A stretch of 64,000 nt of DNA from Ornithinimicrobium cavernae. GTDB taxonomy: Bacteria; Actinomycetota; Actinomycetes; Actinomycetales; Dermatophilaceae. Below are positions 8,712-17,786 of this stretch, piece after piece. The DNA lies in the NCBI RefSeq assembly GCF_003121625.1, contig NZ_QDDJ01000011.1, positions 110,954 to 174,953 on the forward strand. The letters are read 5' to 3'. The translations under genes and the position numbers were made by a program. The stretch's first letter is position 1; every line of letters starts with the position of its first letter. A model generated the notes under the pieces. It did no database searches. It worked only from the letters and a program-made list of their open reading frames with translations, and had not been told where the DNA came from.

Positions 8712-9679
8712 TGGGTCTCCTCCTGCGCGGCGGCTCGGGTGGTCTCCGCGGGGGTGCCGTGCTCGCGGATCATGCGGCGGGCGGCCTCGAGGTCGTCCGG
8801 GGTCTTCAGGGGCAGCAGCTCCACGCCCTTGAGGGCGCGCTTGGCCAGGCCGGTCAGGGTGCCTGCGGGGGCCAGCTCGATGAGGCCGGTGACACCGAGG
8901 TCGGCGAAGGTCTGCATGCACAGGTCCCAGCGCACGGGGTTGCTGACCTGGGTGACCAGGCGCTGGAGCACCTCGTGCCCGCTGGCAACGACCTGACCGT
9001 CGGCGTTGGAGGCCAGTCGGGTGCCCGGGTCCTGCGTGACGATGGCGCGGGCATAACGCCCCAGCTGCTCGACGGCGCTGCCCATGTGGTGGGTGTGGAA
9101 CGCGCCCGCCACCTGCAGCGGGATCACCCGGGCACGCGTCGGCGGCGCCTCCTGCAGCGCGGCGAGCTGCTCCGTGGTGCCGGCCGCGACCACCTGCCCC
9201 CCGCCGTTCATGTTGGCCGGAGTCAGACCGTGCCCCTGCAGCACGGTGGCGACCTCGTCGGGGTCGCCGCCCAGGACCGCGCTCATGCCGGTCGGGGTGG
9301 CCGCGGCGGCCTCGGCCATCAGCCGTCCGCGCTCGCGCACCAGGACCATCGCCTGCTCGTGGCCCAGGACACCGGCGGCGGCCGCAGCGGTGATCTCGCC
9401 GACGGAGTGTCCGGCCCAGGCGCCGACCCGGCCGGTGACCTCAGCGGGGTCGTCGAACAGGGTCGGCAACGACGTGAGACCGGCGGCCACGAGCAGCGGC
9501 TGGGCGACCGCCGTGTCGCGGATCGTGTCGGCGTCAGAGGTGGTGCCGTGGGCCACGAGGTCGAGGCCAGCGACGGCGGACAGCCACTCGAGCCGGTCCC
9601 GGTAGCCGTCGAGCTCCAGCCAGGGAGCCAGGAAACCGGGGGTCTGGGAGCCCTGTCCGGGCGCGACGATCACAAGCAC
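8708..9679 (-). CDS. fabD: Malonyl-CoA:ACP transacylase
   Basis: 323-aa enzyme loading malonate onto ACP. The nucleophile Ser is in WAGHSVGEITA (about residue 94), after the N-terminal APGQGSQTPGF oxyanion loop; the catalytic His lies in AGAFHTHHM near 200. I chose the GTG at 9679 (MLVIVAPGQGS in the family) because GGGAG lies 10 bases upstream; an in-frame GTG at 9688 would sit almost on top of that site. First gene of the fab operon, 147 bases downstream of the regulator gene, with a palindrome over its likely promoter. Confidence 0.92.
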   Translation of the reverse strand: MLVIVAPGQGSQTPGFLAPWLELDGYRDRLEWLSAVAGLDLVAHGTTSDADTIRDTAVAQPLLVAAGLTSLPTLFDDPAEVTGRVGAWAGHSVGEITAAAAAGVLGHEQAMVLVRERGRLMAEAAAATPTGMSAVLGGDPDEVATVLQGHGLTPANMNGGGQVVAAGTTEQLAALQEAPPTRARVIPLQVAGAFHTHHMGSAVEQLGRYARAIVTQDPGTRLASNADGQVVASGHEVLQRLVTQVSNPVRWDLCMQTFADLGVTGLIELAPAGTLTGLAKRALKGVELLPLKTPDDLEAARRMIREHGTPAETTRAAAQEETQ

Positions 9680-9747
9680 GCGTCCCACTCTCCCGCCGGC
9701 GGGGCGTCACCGACGACATCATTACCCACGACATCTCCTCGGGATCA

Positions 9748-9764
9748 TTGTAGGAAACCTACAA
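9748..9764 (-). promoter_or_regulatory. Candidate FasR operator over the fabD -10 box
   Basis: TTGTAGG (9748-9754) and CCTACAA (9758-9764) are perfect inverted half-sites with a 3-base centre. On the coding strand the right half contains TACAAT, a good -10 hexamer for fabD. A palindrome on the promoter of the operon, just downstream of a regulator gene, is what an operator looks like; the binding partner is inferred. Confidence 0.6.
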
Positions 9765-9826
9765 CCAGGGCGAAAGGGTCACCGCCCACCAGGCACAGCG
9801 CACCCCGAAGGCACGCGTCATACCGC

Positions 9827-11011
9827 CTAGTCCCGTCCGGGCCGCCTGCGCCACGCCACCTGGGCACCGTCGGCGATGCGGCCGTAGGCCAGGGCCACCC
9901 GCACCACCCAGGCCTCGCGGGGGCGGGTCAGGTCCAGGTCGATGACCTCCGCGATCCGGCCGAGCCGGTAGCGCACCGTGTTGGGGTGGATGAACAGGTC
10001 GCGCCCCGTCGCCTCGAGCCTGCCGCCGGAGTCCAGATAGGCAGTGGCCGTCTCGAGGAGCCCGGTCTGCTCCACGAGCGGTCGGTAGACGCGGTCGACG
10101 AGCAGCCGGCGGGCCGGTCCGTCGCCGTTCAGGGCCCGTTCGGCCAGCAGGTCGTCGGCGGCCACGGGGCGCGGTGCGTCGACCCAGGCCGCTGCCGCGT
10201 CGAGCGCCGAGAGCGCGGACCGGGCGGAGCGGCCGGCCGCGAACAGGTGGGGCACGCGGGGGCCGACCACCACCGGGCCCGGGCCGAACTGTCCGACCAG
10301 GGTCGCGGCGCCGGCCAGCGGGTCGGCCAACCGGCCCAGGACCACGATCAACCGGTTGCGCTGCACCGCGATCAGCACCTCCAGACCGTTCCGGGCCGCC
10401 GCCGAGCGGATCGCCTCGGCCGCCTCGGCGCTGGTCCGCTGGGGTGTCGTCCCGACCACGACCGCGACGTCCGGCACCTGCTCCCAGCCCAGCTCGGCCG
10501 CCCGGGAGTGCAGGGTGTCGTCCGCCTCGCCGCGGACGACGGCCTGCACGACCAGCGACTCCAGCCGGGCGTCCCACGCGCCGCGTGACTCCGCCGCCGA
10601 GGCATAGATCTGGGCCGCGGCGAAGGCGACCTCCCTGGAGTAGCGCAGCAGCGAGTCACGGACCCGCGCCTCCTCGCCCGGGCGGGCCAGCAGCTCGACG
10701 TGGGCCTCGACGGCGTCGATGGTGGTGCGGACCAGGTCGAGGGTCTGGCGCAGCGTGATGGTGTGCGCGAGCTCGCGCGGCGCGGTGCCGAAGATGTCGG
10801 CCGTCACCGGCAGGGAGTCGTCGTCCTGGCGGTACCAGGTGAGGAAGGCGTGGATCCCGGCCTGGGCGACCAGACCGACCCACGAGCGGTCCTCGGCGGA
10901 CAGCTCGCGGTACCACTGGTGCTCCCGGTCCATCCGCTGGGCGGCCAGGGTGGCCACCGCCCCGACGTTGCGCAGGGCGGGCTCCCGGTCGGCGGTGGGG
11001 TCACGGTCCAT
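9827..11011 (-). CDS. fasR: PucR/CdaR-type regulator of fatty-acid synthesis (FasR-like)
   Basis: 394-aa transcription factor. The N-terminal two thirds are a GGDEF-like/PucR sensory region. The C-terminal helix-turn-helix (HTH_30 type) is the segment FIHPNTVRYRLGRIAEVIDL (about residues 347-366). In Streptomyces a PucR-like FasR upstream of fabD-fabH-acpP-fabF activates the operon, and this gene has the same position and direction. The ATG at 11011 begins MDRDPTADREPALRN. No membrane segment. Confidence 0.85.
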   Translation of the reverse strand: MDRDPTADREPALRNVGAVATLAAQRMDREHQWYRELSAEDRSWVGLVAQAGIHAFLTWYRQDDDSLPVTADIFGTAPRELAHTITLRQTLDLVRTTIDAVEAHVELLARPGEEARVRDSLLRYSREVAFAAAQIYASAAESRGAWDARLESLVVQAVVRGEADDTLHSRAAELGWEQVPDVAVVVGTTPQRTSAEAAEAIRSAAARNGLEVLIAVQRNRLIVVLGRLADPLAGAATLVGQFGPGPVVVGPRVPHLFAAGRSARSALSALDAAAAWVDAPRPVAADDLLAERALNGDGPARRLLVDRVYRPLVEQTGLLETATAYLDSGGRLEATGRDLFIHPNTVRYRLGRIAEVIDLDLTRPREAWVVRVALAYGRIADGAQVAWRRRPGRD

Positions 11012-11119
11012 CCGCGCACTGTAGCGCCGCGCCGCAGTCCCTCCGCTTTGTGGGCGCCGCACAAAGCGACCCGTGCTGCCCGCCTCCGCACCGGCACCGG
11101 GCGACGGTAGATTCAGAGC

Positions 11120-11671
11120 ATGACCGAGGACCCCATCGAGCCCGACACCAAGGACTGGACCTGGACGCTGACGCGCCCGTGCCCCGAGTGCGGCTTCGAC
11201 GCCACCCAGGTCGCGCCCGAGGACGTCACCACGGCGGTGCGCTCGGCCGTCGCGCCGTGGGCGGAGGTGCTGACCGGTGAGCGGGTCACCGAACGTCCCA
11301 CCCCGACCACGTGGTCGCCGGTGGAGTACGCCTGCCACGTCCGCGACGTGCTCACCGTCTTCACCGGCCGGTTCGCGCTCGCCCGCGAGCAGGACGACCC
11401 CGCGATGGGCAACTGGGACCAGGATGTGGCGGCGGTCGAGGGGCGGTATGCCGCGGAGCTGCCCGAGCGGGTCGCTGCCCAGATCCCCGAGCGGGCCGAC
11501 GAGCTGCTCGAGGTGCTGGCCGGCTACCGGGGCACCGACTGGGACCGTCCGGTGCGGCGCTCGGACGGGGTGCCGTTCACCGGGCTGACCCTGGCGCGCT
11601 ACCTCCTGCACGACCTGGAGCACCACCTGCACGACGTGGGCGTGCGCCGGCGCGGCCCCGGCGATGCGTGA
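11120..11671 (+). CDS. DinB-family four-helix protein
   Basis: 183-aa protein of the DinB/YfiT-like four-helix-bundle superfamily, many of which are metal-dependent thiol (mycothiol or bacillithiol) transferases. Candidate metal His residues are in VEYACHVRDVL (about residue 73) and LLHDLEHHLHDVG (about 163-170). An N-terminal CPECG motif is also present. TAGATT at 11108-11113 ends 6 bases before the ATG, suggesting a leaderless mRNA. It overlaps the next gene by 8 bases. The substrate cannot be assigned. Confidence 0.85.
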   Translation: MTEDPIEPDTKDWTWTLTRPCPECGFDATQVAPEDVTTAVRSAVAPWAEVLTGERVTERPTPTTWSPVEYACHVRDVLTVFTGRFALAREQDDPAMGNWDQDVAAVEGRYAAELPERVAAQIPERADELLEVLAGYRGTDWDRPVRRSDGVPFTGLTLARYLLHDLEHHLHDVGVRRRGPGDA

Positions 11672-12653
11672 GCAGGTCCTCATCGCCCACCGGGGAGCGA
11701 GCGGGGACCGTCCCGAGCACACCCTGGAGGCCTATGAGCTCGCGGCCCGGGCGGGAGCCGACTTCCTGGAGCCGGACCTCGTGGCGACCGCCGACGGTCA
11801 CCTGGTGGCCCGCCACGAGAACGAGATCTCCGGCACCACCGACGTCGCCGACCACAGCGAGCTCGCCGACCGGCGGACCACCAAGGTCATCGACGGTCAG
11901 CAGGTCACTGGTTGGTTCACCGAGGACCTGACCCTCGCCGAGCTCCGCACCCTGCGCTGCCGCGAACGGTTGCCGGGGCTCCGAGCCGGCAACACGGCAT
12001 ACGACGGGCAGTTCCTCGTCCCCACGCTCAGTGAGGTCCTCGCCCTGCGCGAGCGACTGGCTGCCGAGCTCGCCCGCCCGCTCGGGATCTACCCGGAGAC
12101 CAAGCACCCAAGCTACTTCCGCTCGGTCGGGCTGCCCCTGGAGGAGCCGCTGGTGGCGGAGCTCGAGGGCTCAGGCCTGAACGACCCGGACGCGCCGGTG
12201 TTCGTGCAGTCCTTCGAGCTGGGCAACCTCGTCGCGCTCAGGCGCGACCACGGCGCCAGGGTGCCGCTGGTGTTCCTCGCGGACGTCGCCGGTGCACCGC
12301 CCGACCTGGTGGCGGCCGGGGACCCGCGGACCTGTGCGGACCTGCTCCGGCCGGCCGGGCTGGCGGACCTGGCGCGCTGGGTCGAGGCGGTCGGTCCTCA
12401 CAAGGACCTGGTGATCTCCCGGACCGCGGACGGTGGACTCGGGCAGCCCACGTCCCTGGTCGCCGACGCGCACGCGGTCGGGCTGCAGGTGCACCCGTGG
12501 ACCTTCCGGCAGGAGAACCAGTTCCTCCCTGCCGATCTGCGCGGTCCCGACGGCACCGGTGACGTGGTGGCCGAGATCCGCGCCCACCTGGCGGTCGGTG
12601 TGGACGGCTTCTTCACCGACCACACCGACCTCGGGGTGCAGGCCCTGGGCTGA
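11664..12653 (+). CDS. glpQ: Glycerophosphodiester phosphodiesterase
   Basis: 329-aa TIM-barrel enzyme hydrolysing glycerophosphodiesters to glycerol-3-phosphate and an alcohol. The catalytic signature HRGASGDRPEHT is at residues 9-20, with the metal ligands in FLEPDLVATADG (about 35-46), the second catalytic His in ARHENEIS (about 51) and Glu in YPETKH (about 137). There is no signal peptide, so it acts in the cytoplasm, unlike periplasmic E. coli GlpQ. Its stop is only 2 bases from the convergent aceE stop. Confidence 0.92.
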   Translation: MREQVLIAHRGASGDRPEHTLEAYELAARAGADFLEPDLVATADGHLVARHENEISGTTDVADHSELADRRTTKVIDGQQVTGWFTEDLTLAELRTLRCRERLPGLRAGNTAYDGQFLVPTLSEVLALRERLAAELARPLGIYPETKHPSYFRSVGLPLEEPLVAELEGSGLNDPDAPVFVQSFELGNLVALRRDHGARVPLVFLADVAGAPPDLVAAGDPRTCADLLRPAGLADLARWVEAVGPHKDLVISRTADGGLGQPTSLVADAHAVGLQVHPWTFRQENQFLPADLRGPDGTGDVVAEIRAHLAVGVDGFFTDHTDLGVQALG

Positions 12654-12655
12654 GG

Positions 12656-15406
12656 TCAGCTCTCCCCGCCGGTGGTGCCGCTGCGCCCGGCGCGGACGTC
12701 GTGCAGCTGGTACTTCTCCATCGCCTGCAGGGGCACGTCCGAGTCCAGGACGCCACGGTCGGCGAGCATCTGGAGGGCCTTGACCGCCATGGACGGGCCG
12801 TCGATGTGGAAGAACCGGCGGGCCGCCGCCCGGGTGTCGGCGAACCCGAACCCGTCGGCGCCCAGGGAGTAGTAGTCCTCCGGCACCCACGGGGCGATCT
12901 GGTCCTGGACGGCGCGCATGGAGTCGCTGGTGGCGACGACCGGCCCGCTGCCCTCCGACAGCCGCTGGGTCACGTAGGGCACGCGGCGCTCCTGCTCGGG
13001 GTGCAGGAAGCGGTCCTCGTCACAGCGCATCGCCTCGCGGCGCAGCTCGGTCCACGAGGTCACCGACCACACCTCGGAGGTGACACCCCAGTCCTGCTCG
13101 AGCAGCTCACGGGCCTCCAGCGCCCACGGCACACCCACGCCGGAGGCGAGCAGGCGGACGTTCTTGTCGCCGTCGCCGCCCTCGGCGATGCGGTGCATGC
13201 CCTTGAGGATGCCCTCGGCGTCCACGTTCTCGGGCTCCGGCGGCTGCACCATCGGCTCGTTGTAGAGGGTGATGTAGTAGAGGACGTCCTCGGGGTTCTC
13301 GCCGTACATCCGGCGGATGCCGTCCTGCACGATGTGCGCGATCTCGTAGGCGTAGACGGGGTCGTAGGCCACGACGGCCGGGTTGGTCGAGGCCAGGAGG
13401 TGGCCGTGGCCGTCGGCGTGCTGCAGACCCTCACCGGTCAGCGTCGTGCGTCCGGCCGTGGCGGCCATGAGGAAGCCCCGCGCCAGCTGGTCGGTCGCGG
13501 CGTAGATCCCGTCACCCGTGCGCTGGAAGCCGAACATCGAGTAGAAGACGTAGAACGGCACCATCGGCAGGCCGTGCGTGTCGTAGGACGTGCCCGCGGC
13601 GGTGAGCGCCGCGATCGACCCGGCCTCGTTGATGCCCACGTGCAGCAGCTGCCCGGACTCGGACTCCTTGTAGGCGAGCATCAGCTCGGCGTCCACCGAG
13701 GTGTAGTTCTGCCCGTGGACGTTGTAGATCTTGGCGGTGGGGAAGAAGGAGTCCATCCCGAAGGTCCGCGCCTCGTCCGGGATGATCGGCACGATGTGCT
13801 TGCCGAACTCCTTGTCGCGCATGAGGTCCTTGAAGATGCGCACGAAGGCCATGGTCGAGGCGATCTGCTGCTTGCCCGACCCCTTCTTGCCGACCTGGTA
13901 GGTCTCGTCCCCGGGAATCCTCAGGGGGACGGCCTTCTCGGGCTGCCGCTTGGGCAGGCCGCCACCCAGCTTGGTGCGGCGGTCCCGCATGTACTGCAGC
14001 ACCGGGTCGTCGTCCGCCGGCCGGTAGAACGGCGGCGCGTAGGGGTCCTTCTCGATCTCCTCGTCGGTGACCGGGATCTTGAGCCCGTCGCGGAACGCCT
14101 TGAGGTCCTCGACGGTCATCTTCTTCATCTGGTGCGTCGCGTTGCGACCGGCGAAGTTGGAGCCGAGGCTGTAGCCCTTGATCGTCTTGGCCAGGATGAC
14201 GGTCGGCTGACCGGTGTGCTCCATGGCCTCCTTGTAGGCGGCGTAGACCTTGCGGTAGTCGTGGCCACCGCGCTTCAGCGCCCACCACACCTGGTCATCG
14301 GACCAGTCCTTGACCAGCTCCTTGGTGCGGGGGTCGCGGCCGAAGAAGTGGTCGCGGATGAAGCCGCCGTCCTTGGCGCGGTAGGTCTGGTAGTCACCGT
14401 CCGGCGTGGTGTTCATCAGGTTGACCAGCGCACCGGACGGGTCCGCGGCGAGCAGCTCGTCCCAGCCGCGGCCCCAGACGACCTTGATGACGTTCCAGCC
14501 GGCACCGCGGAAGAAGGACTCCAGCTCCTGGATGATCTTGCCGTTGCCGCGGACCGGGCCGTCCAGCCGCTGCAGGTTGCAGTTGATGACGAAGGTCAGG
14601 TTGTCCAGCTCGTCGTTCGCGGCGACGTGCAGCAGGCCGCGCGACTCCGGCTCGTCCATCTCGCCGTCGCCGAGGAACGCCCACACGTGCTGCTGCGAGG
14701 TGTCCTTCAGGCCACGGTTCTGGAGGTACTTGTTGAACTGCGCCTGGTAGATCGCGTTCATCGGGCCCAGGCCCATGGACACCGTCGGGAACTGCCAGAA
14801 GTCCGGCATGCTCCGCGGGTGCGGGTAGGAGGGCACGGCGCGGATCTTGCCGTCGACGATGTGCGACTTCTCCTGGCGGAAGCCGGCCAGGTCCTCCTCC
14901 TCCAGGCGCCCCTCGAGGAAGGCGCGGGCATACATGCCGGGGGAGGCGTGCCCCTGGAAGAAGATCTGGTCGCCGCCACCCTCGTGGTCGCGACCGCGCC
15001 AGAAGTGGTTGAAGCCGACCTCGTAGAGGGTCGCCGCCGAGGCGTAGGTGGAGATGTGGCCGCCGACCGAGATGTCGGGGTGCTGTGCACGGTGGACCAT
15101 GACCGCGGCGTTCCAGCGGATCCACGCCCGGTAGCGTCGCTCCACCTCCTCGTCACCGGGGAACCACGGCTCGCGCTCCGGCGGGATCGTGTTGATGTAG
15201 TCCGTGGTGGTCAGCGAGGGGATGCCGACGCGCGACTCCCTGGCCCGCTCCAGCATCTTGAGCATGAGGTAGCGCGCGCGGCGCCGACCGCCGGCGTCGA
15301 TCGCGCCGTCGAGGGAGTCGAGCCACTCCTGGGTCTCCTCAGGATCGGTGTCCGGGATCTGGCTCGGCAGCCCGTTGACGATGGGGCCCGGGTTGTTGGT
15401 TGTCAC
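12656..15406 (-). CDS. aceE: Pyruvate dehydrogenase E1 component (homodimeric type)
   Basis: 916-aa thiamine-diphosphate enzyme that decarboxylates pyruvate and acetylates the lipoyl E2 of the pyruvate dehydrogenase complex. The ThDP motif begins [12 protein letters not shown] (about residue 255) and ends [15 protein letters not shown] (about 287); [16 protein letters not shown] (about 118) forms part of the active site. The GTG at 15406 is preceded by GGAAGGA. The length fits the single-subunit E1 of Actinobacteria and Proteobacteria. It neighbours the fab operon that consumes its acetyl-CoA. A perfect palindrome lies about 140 bases upstream. Confidence 0.97.
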   Translation of the reverse strand: MTTNNPGPIVNGLPSQIPDTDPEETQEWLDSLDGAIDAGGRRRARYLMLKMLERARESRVGIPSLTTTDYINTIPPEREPWFPGDEEVERRYRAWIRWNAAVMVHRAQHPDISVGGHISTYASAATLYEVGFNHFWRGRDHEGGGDQIFFQGHASPGMYARAFLEGRLEEEDLAGFRQEKSHIVDGKIRAVPSYPHPRSMPDFWQFPTVSMGLGPMNAIYQAQFNKYLQNRGLKDTSQQHVWAFLGDGEMDEPESRGLLHVAANDELDNLTFVINCNLQRLDGPVRGNGKIIQELESFFRGAGWNVIKVVWGRGWDELLAADPSGALVNLMNTTPDGDYQTYRAKDGGFIRDHFFGRDPRTKELVKDWSDDQVWWALKRGGHDYRKVYAAYKEAMEHTGQPTVILAKTIKGYSLGSNFAGRNATHQMKKMTVEDLKAFRDGLKIPVTDEEIEKDPYAPPFYRPADDDPVLQYMRDRRTKLGGGLPKRQPEKAVPLRIPGDETYQVGKKGSGKQQIASTMAFVRIFKDLMRDKEFGKHIVPIIPDEARTFGMDSFFPTAKIYNVHGQNYTSVDAELMLAYKESESGQLLHVGINEAGSIAALTAAGTSYDTHGLPMVPFYVFYSMFGFQRTGDGIYAATDQLARGFLMAATAGRTTLTGEGLQHADGHGHLLASTNPAVVAYDPVYAYEIAHIVQDGIRRMYGENPEDVLYYITLYNEPMVQPPEPENVDAEGILKGMHRIAEGGDGDKNVRLLASGVGVPWALEARELLEQDWGVTSEVWSVTSWTELRREAMRCDEDRFLHPEQERRVPYVTQRLSEGSGPVVATSDSMRAVQDQIAPWVPEDYYSLGADGFGFADTRAAARRFFHIDGPSMAVKALQMLADRGVLDSDVPLQAMEKYQLHDVRAGRSGTTGGES

Positions 15407-15543
15407 TAACGTTCCTTCCGCTGGGAGCAGCACTCTCCTCCGTTCATCCTCGCACGACCGGTAGCGTGGTCCCATGCCCCTCCCCACCACCGCGGACCGG
15501 TCGTATGCCGCCCGCCCGGCCCACTGCATACCGGCCCCTCCGT

Positions 15544-15559
15544 CCCACTGTCCAGTGGG
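15544..15559. promoter_or_regulatory. 16-bp palindrome between aceE and the DUF3052 gene
   Basis: CCCACTG (15544-15550) and CAGTGGG (15553-15559) are perfect inverted repeats with a 2-base centre, in the divergent intergenic region. It is a candidate operator for aceE, the DUF3052-ahpE pair, or both. No regulator can be named. Confidence 0.5.
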
Positions 15560-15615
15560 GGCGGCGCGTGTCCCGTCTTGCCTCCACAGCGGTTCCATAG
15601 TGGACTGTGCGCACT

Positions 15616-16035
15616 ATGGCTAACGAAGGGAACCGCCCGCAGGGTGGTGCTGTGAAGAAGTTGGGGTTCGCCCACGACCAGATCGTGCTCGAGTACGGCT
15701 ACGACGACGATGTCGACGAGTCGTTCCGGGAACAGGTGCAGGAGGTCGTCGGCAGCCCCCTGGAGGAGGAGGACTACACCGGGGTCGTCGACGCCGTGCT
15801 CCTGTGGTGGCGCGAGGGGGACGGGGACCTGACCGACGAGCTCGTCGACTGCCTCGCCCTGCTGGAGGAGGGGGGCTTCATCGCGCTGGTGACGCCCGGC
15901 AGCGGTCGGCCCGACCGGGTCGCCGCCCACGACGCCCAGGAGGCCTGCGCCACCGCCGGGCTGACCGCCAGCGGTGCGGTGCCGCTCGGGGGCGACGGCC
16001 AGTGGCACGCCCAGCGACTGGTGGGGCGACGATGA
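15616..16035 (+). CDS. DUF3052 family protein
   Basis: 139-aa acidic protein of an actinobacterial family of unknown function. It has a repeated acidic character (YGYDDDVDESF, EEEDYTG) and the pattern VDAVLLWWREGDGDLTDELVD near the middle. There is no good ribosome-binding site before the ATG at 15616; an in-frame GTG at 15607 sits about 6 bases after CATAGT and could be a leaderless start. It overlaps ahpE by ATGA, so a link to peroxide defence is possible but inferred only from the pairing. Confidence 0.82.
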   Translation: MANEGNRPQGGAVKKLGFAHDQIVLEYGYDDDVDESFREQVQEVVGSPLEEEDYTGVVDAVLLWWREGDGDLTDELVDCLALLEEGGFIALVTPGSGRPDRVAAHDAQEACATAGLTASGAVPLGGDGQWHAQRLVGRR

Positions 16036-16514
16036 CCGTGGACACCCTGCCCCGGTCGGCCCCCGGCGTGGGGGACACGGCGCCCGACTTCACCCTGACC
16101 GACCAGACCGGTGCCACCGTCACCCTCTCGGACGTGGTGCGGGACCGCCACGCGCTGCTGGTGTTCTTCCCGTTCGCGTTCTCGAGCATCTGCACCGGTG
16201 AGCTCCTGGAGATCCAGCTCAACATCGACGAGTTCGTCAACGAGCGCGTCGGGGTCTATGCCGTCTCGTGCGACCCCCGGCACTCCCAGGCGGCGTGGGC
16301 GGCGCACGAGGGTTACCGCTTCCCGCTGCTGTCGGACTTCTGGCCCCACGGGGCGGTGGCCCGCGACTACGGCGTCTTCGACGAGACCTCGGGGATGGCG
16401 GTCCGGGGCACCTTCGTCGTGGACCCGGAGATGAAGGTCCGCTGGAGCCTGGTCCACGGGCCGGGTGAGCAGCGTGACATCGGTGTGCTGCACGCGGCTG
16501 TCAAGGACCTCTGA
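16032..16514 (+). CDS. ahpE: AhpE-type 1-Cys peroxiredoxin
   Basis: 160-aa thiol peroxidase. The peroxidatic Cys is in FFPFAFSSICTGEL (about residue 54), preceded by the Prx fold start PDFTLTDQTG. A second Cys lies in AVSCDPRH (about residue 79), as in Mycobacterium AhpE, where it is not catalytic. The conserved Arg is in AVRGTFVVD. AhpE enzymes reduce peroxynitrite and organic peroxides. Start and stop overlap (ATGA) couples it to the DUF3052 gene. Confidence 0.9.
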   Translation: MTVDTLPRSAPGVGDTAPDFTLTDQTGATVTLSDVVRDRHALLVFFPFAFSSICTGELLEIQLNIDEFVNERVGVYAVSCDPRHSQAAWAAHEGYRFPLLSDFWPHGAVARDYGVFDETSGMAVRGTFVVDPEMKVRWSLVHGPGEQRDIGVLHAAVKDL

Positions 16515-16516
16515 CC

Positions 16517-16597
16517 CCTCGACCGAGCGCGCGGGGACGCGTGCTCTCCCTCGACCGGGCGCCTCGGGACGCGTGCTTTCCCTCGACCGAGCGCATG
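16517..16597 (-). repeat. Family-A intergenic tandem repeat, 32-bp period
   Basis: Units begin CCTCGACC at 16517, 16549 and 16581 (partial). Read on the minus strand each has GCGC(T/C)CGGTCGAGGG followed by AGCACGCGTCCC, matching the arrays at 3547, 5858 and 17787. It starts 3 bases after the ahpE stop. Confidence 0.8.
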
Positions 16598-16691
16598 AGC
16601 CTGGCGAGATTCTGCTCCCCATCGCCGGGGTGGGACACTCCTGACAACGCCGCGAGCCCGCCGCGTCGAGTCCATCGTGAGAGAGGTGTCC

Positions 16692-17672
16692 ATGCCGGTC
16701 CAGGCCCCGAGTGCAGTCGTGATGATCCGTCCCCACCGGTTCACGCCGAACCCGGACACCGCGGCCGACAACGCCTTCCAGGTGGCCGCGACCGGAGACC
16801 CTGACGCGCTGGCGGACGCCGCCTTCCAGGAGGTCACACGGGCCGCCGAGGTGCTCGAGGCCGCCGGGATCACCGTGCACCTGTTCGACGACGAGGACGC
16901 CACCCGCCCGGACAGCGTCTTCCCGAACAACTGGTTCTCCACCCACGCCGGTGGTCGGGTGGCCCTCTACCCGATGTACGCGCCCAGTCGCCGCACGGAG
17001 AGGCGGCCCGACATCGTGGAGATGCTCAAGGCGCGGTACCGCGTGCAGGACGTCATCGACTACTCCGGTCTGGAGCACGACAACATCTTCCTCGAGGGGA
17101 CCGGCGCCATGGTGCTGGACCAGGTCTCCCGGATCGCCTACACGGCGCGCTCCCGTCGTGCCGATCCCGTTGTGCTGGAACGGTTCTGCACGGCCTTCGG
17201 TTACGAGCCGATGGTGTTCGACGCCGCGGACAACAACGGCACGCCGGTCTATCACACGAACGTGCTCATGTGCATCGCCTCGGAGTTCGTGCTGATCGGA
17301 CTCTCGATGATCACCGACTCCCGCCGGCGGGAGGAGATCGCACACCGGCTCGCCGGACGCCGCGGCACCCGCCCGGTGCTCGACCTGAGCCCCGAGCAGA
17401 TCCACGACTTCGCCGGCAACGCCATCGAGCTCGAGGGACACGAGGGTCAACGGTTCCTGGCGCTCTCGACGCGCGCGGCCAGCACGTTGACCGGCGAGCA
17501 GCGCGAGGTCATCGAGCGGAGCTGCACGCTGCTGCCGCTCGACGTTCCGACCATCGAGCTCGCGGGAGGGTCAGTGAGGTGCATGCTGGCGGGCATCGAC
17601 CTGGACGCCCGTCAGCCGCTGACGAGCTGGGTGGGCCCGGCCGGGCTCGAACCGACGACACCCGCGGTGTAA
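16692..17672 (+). CDS. CtlX-like amidinohydrolase (arginine deiminase superfamily)
   Basis: 326-aa enzyme of the amidinotransferase/arginine-deiminase fold, closest in pattern to the family named CtlX after citrulline use. The substrate-binding acidic pair lies in PDSVFPNNWFSTH (about residues 74-86), the catalytic His in TPVYHTNVLM (about 190) and the nucleophile Cys in GGSVRCMLAGI (about 300). GAGAGG lies 5 bases before the ATG at 16692. The reading frame runs 41 bases into the antisense of tRNA-Val, so the last 13 or so residues (ending GPAGLEPTTPAV) are encoded by tRNA sequence. Citrulline versus arginine or dimethylarginine cannot be settled here. Confidence 0.82.
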   Translation: MPVQAPSAVVMIRPHRFTPNPDTAADNAFQVAATGDPDALADAAFQEVTRAAEVLEAAGITVHLFDDEDATRPDSVFPNNWFSTHAGGRVALYPMYAPSRRTERRPDIVEMLKARYRVQDVIDYSGLEHDNIFLEGTGAMVLDQVSRIAYTARSRRADPVVLERFCTAFGYEPMVFDAADNNGTPVYHTNVLMCIASEFVLIGLSMITDSRRREEIAHRLAGRRGTRPVLDLSPEQIHDFAGNAIELEGHEGQRFLALSTRAASTLTGEQREVIERSCTLLPLDVPTIELAGGSVRCMLAGIDLDARQPLTSWVGPAGLEPTTPAV

Positions 17673-17704
17673 ACGCGGTGCTCTACCAACTGAGCTACAG
17701 GCCC
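17632..17704 (-). tRNA. tRNA-Val (UAC anticodon)
   Basis: Complete 73-base cloverleaf on the minus strand: acceptor GGGCCTG/CGGGCCC, D-arm GCTC/GAGC, anticodon stem CCGCG/CGCGG with loop TTTACAC (anticodon TAC), T-arm GTCGG/CCGGC with loop TTCGAGC, discriminator A. CCA is not encoded. Its 3' 41 bases overlap the end of the convergent ctlX-like reading frame. Confidence 0.95.
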
Positions 17705-17786
17705 CTCAGCGTCCGTCAGGGATAGCCCCTCGCAGCGCTGCGGCGCACCATTGTGCCAGCCCGCAGGGCAGACACTCACCATCCGG

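Noticed and set aside
12701..15409. A 902-codon open frame on the plus strand opposite aceE, and similar long antisense frames opposite glnE, pheT and fabF
   Set aside because: High-GC codon bias keeps the antisense frame open; translations are Arg/Gly/His/Val-rich without any family motif, while the opposite strand encodes recognisable enzymes.
15474..15623. 49-aa Cys-containing frame between aceE and DUF3052, with TAGCGT just upstream
   Set aside because: Third-position GC is well below real genes here, there is no recognisable family, and it overlaps the DUF3052 start and the candidate operator.
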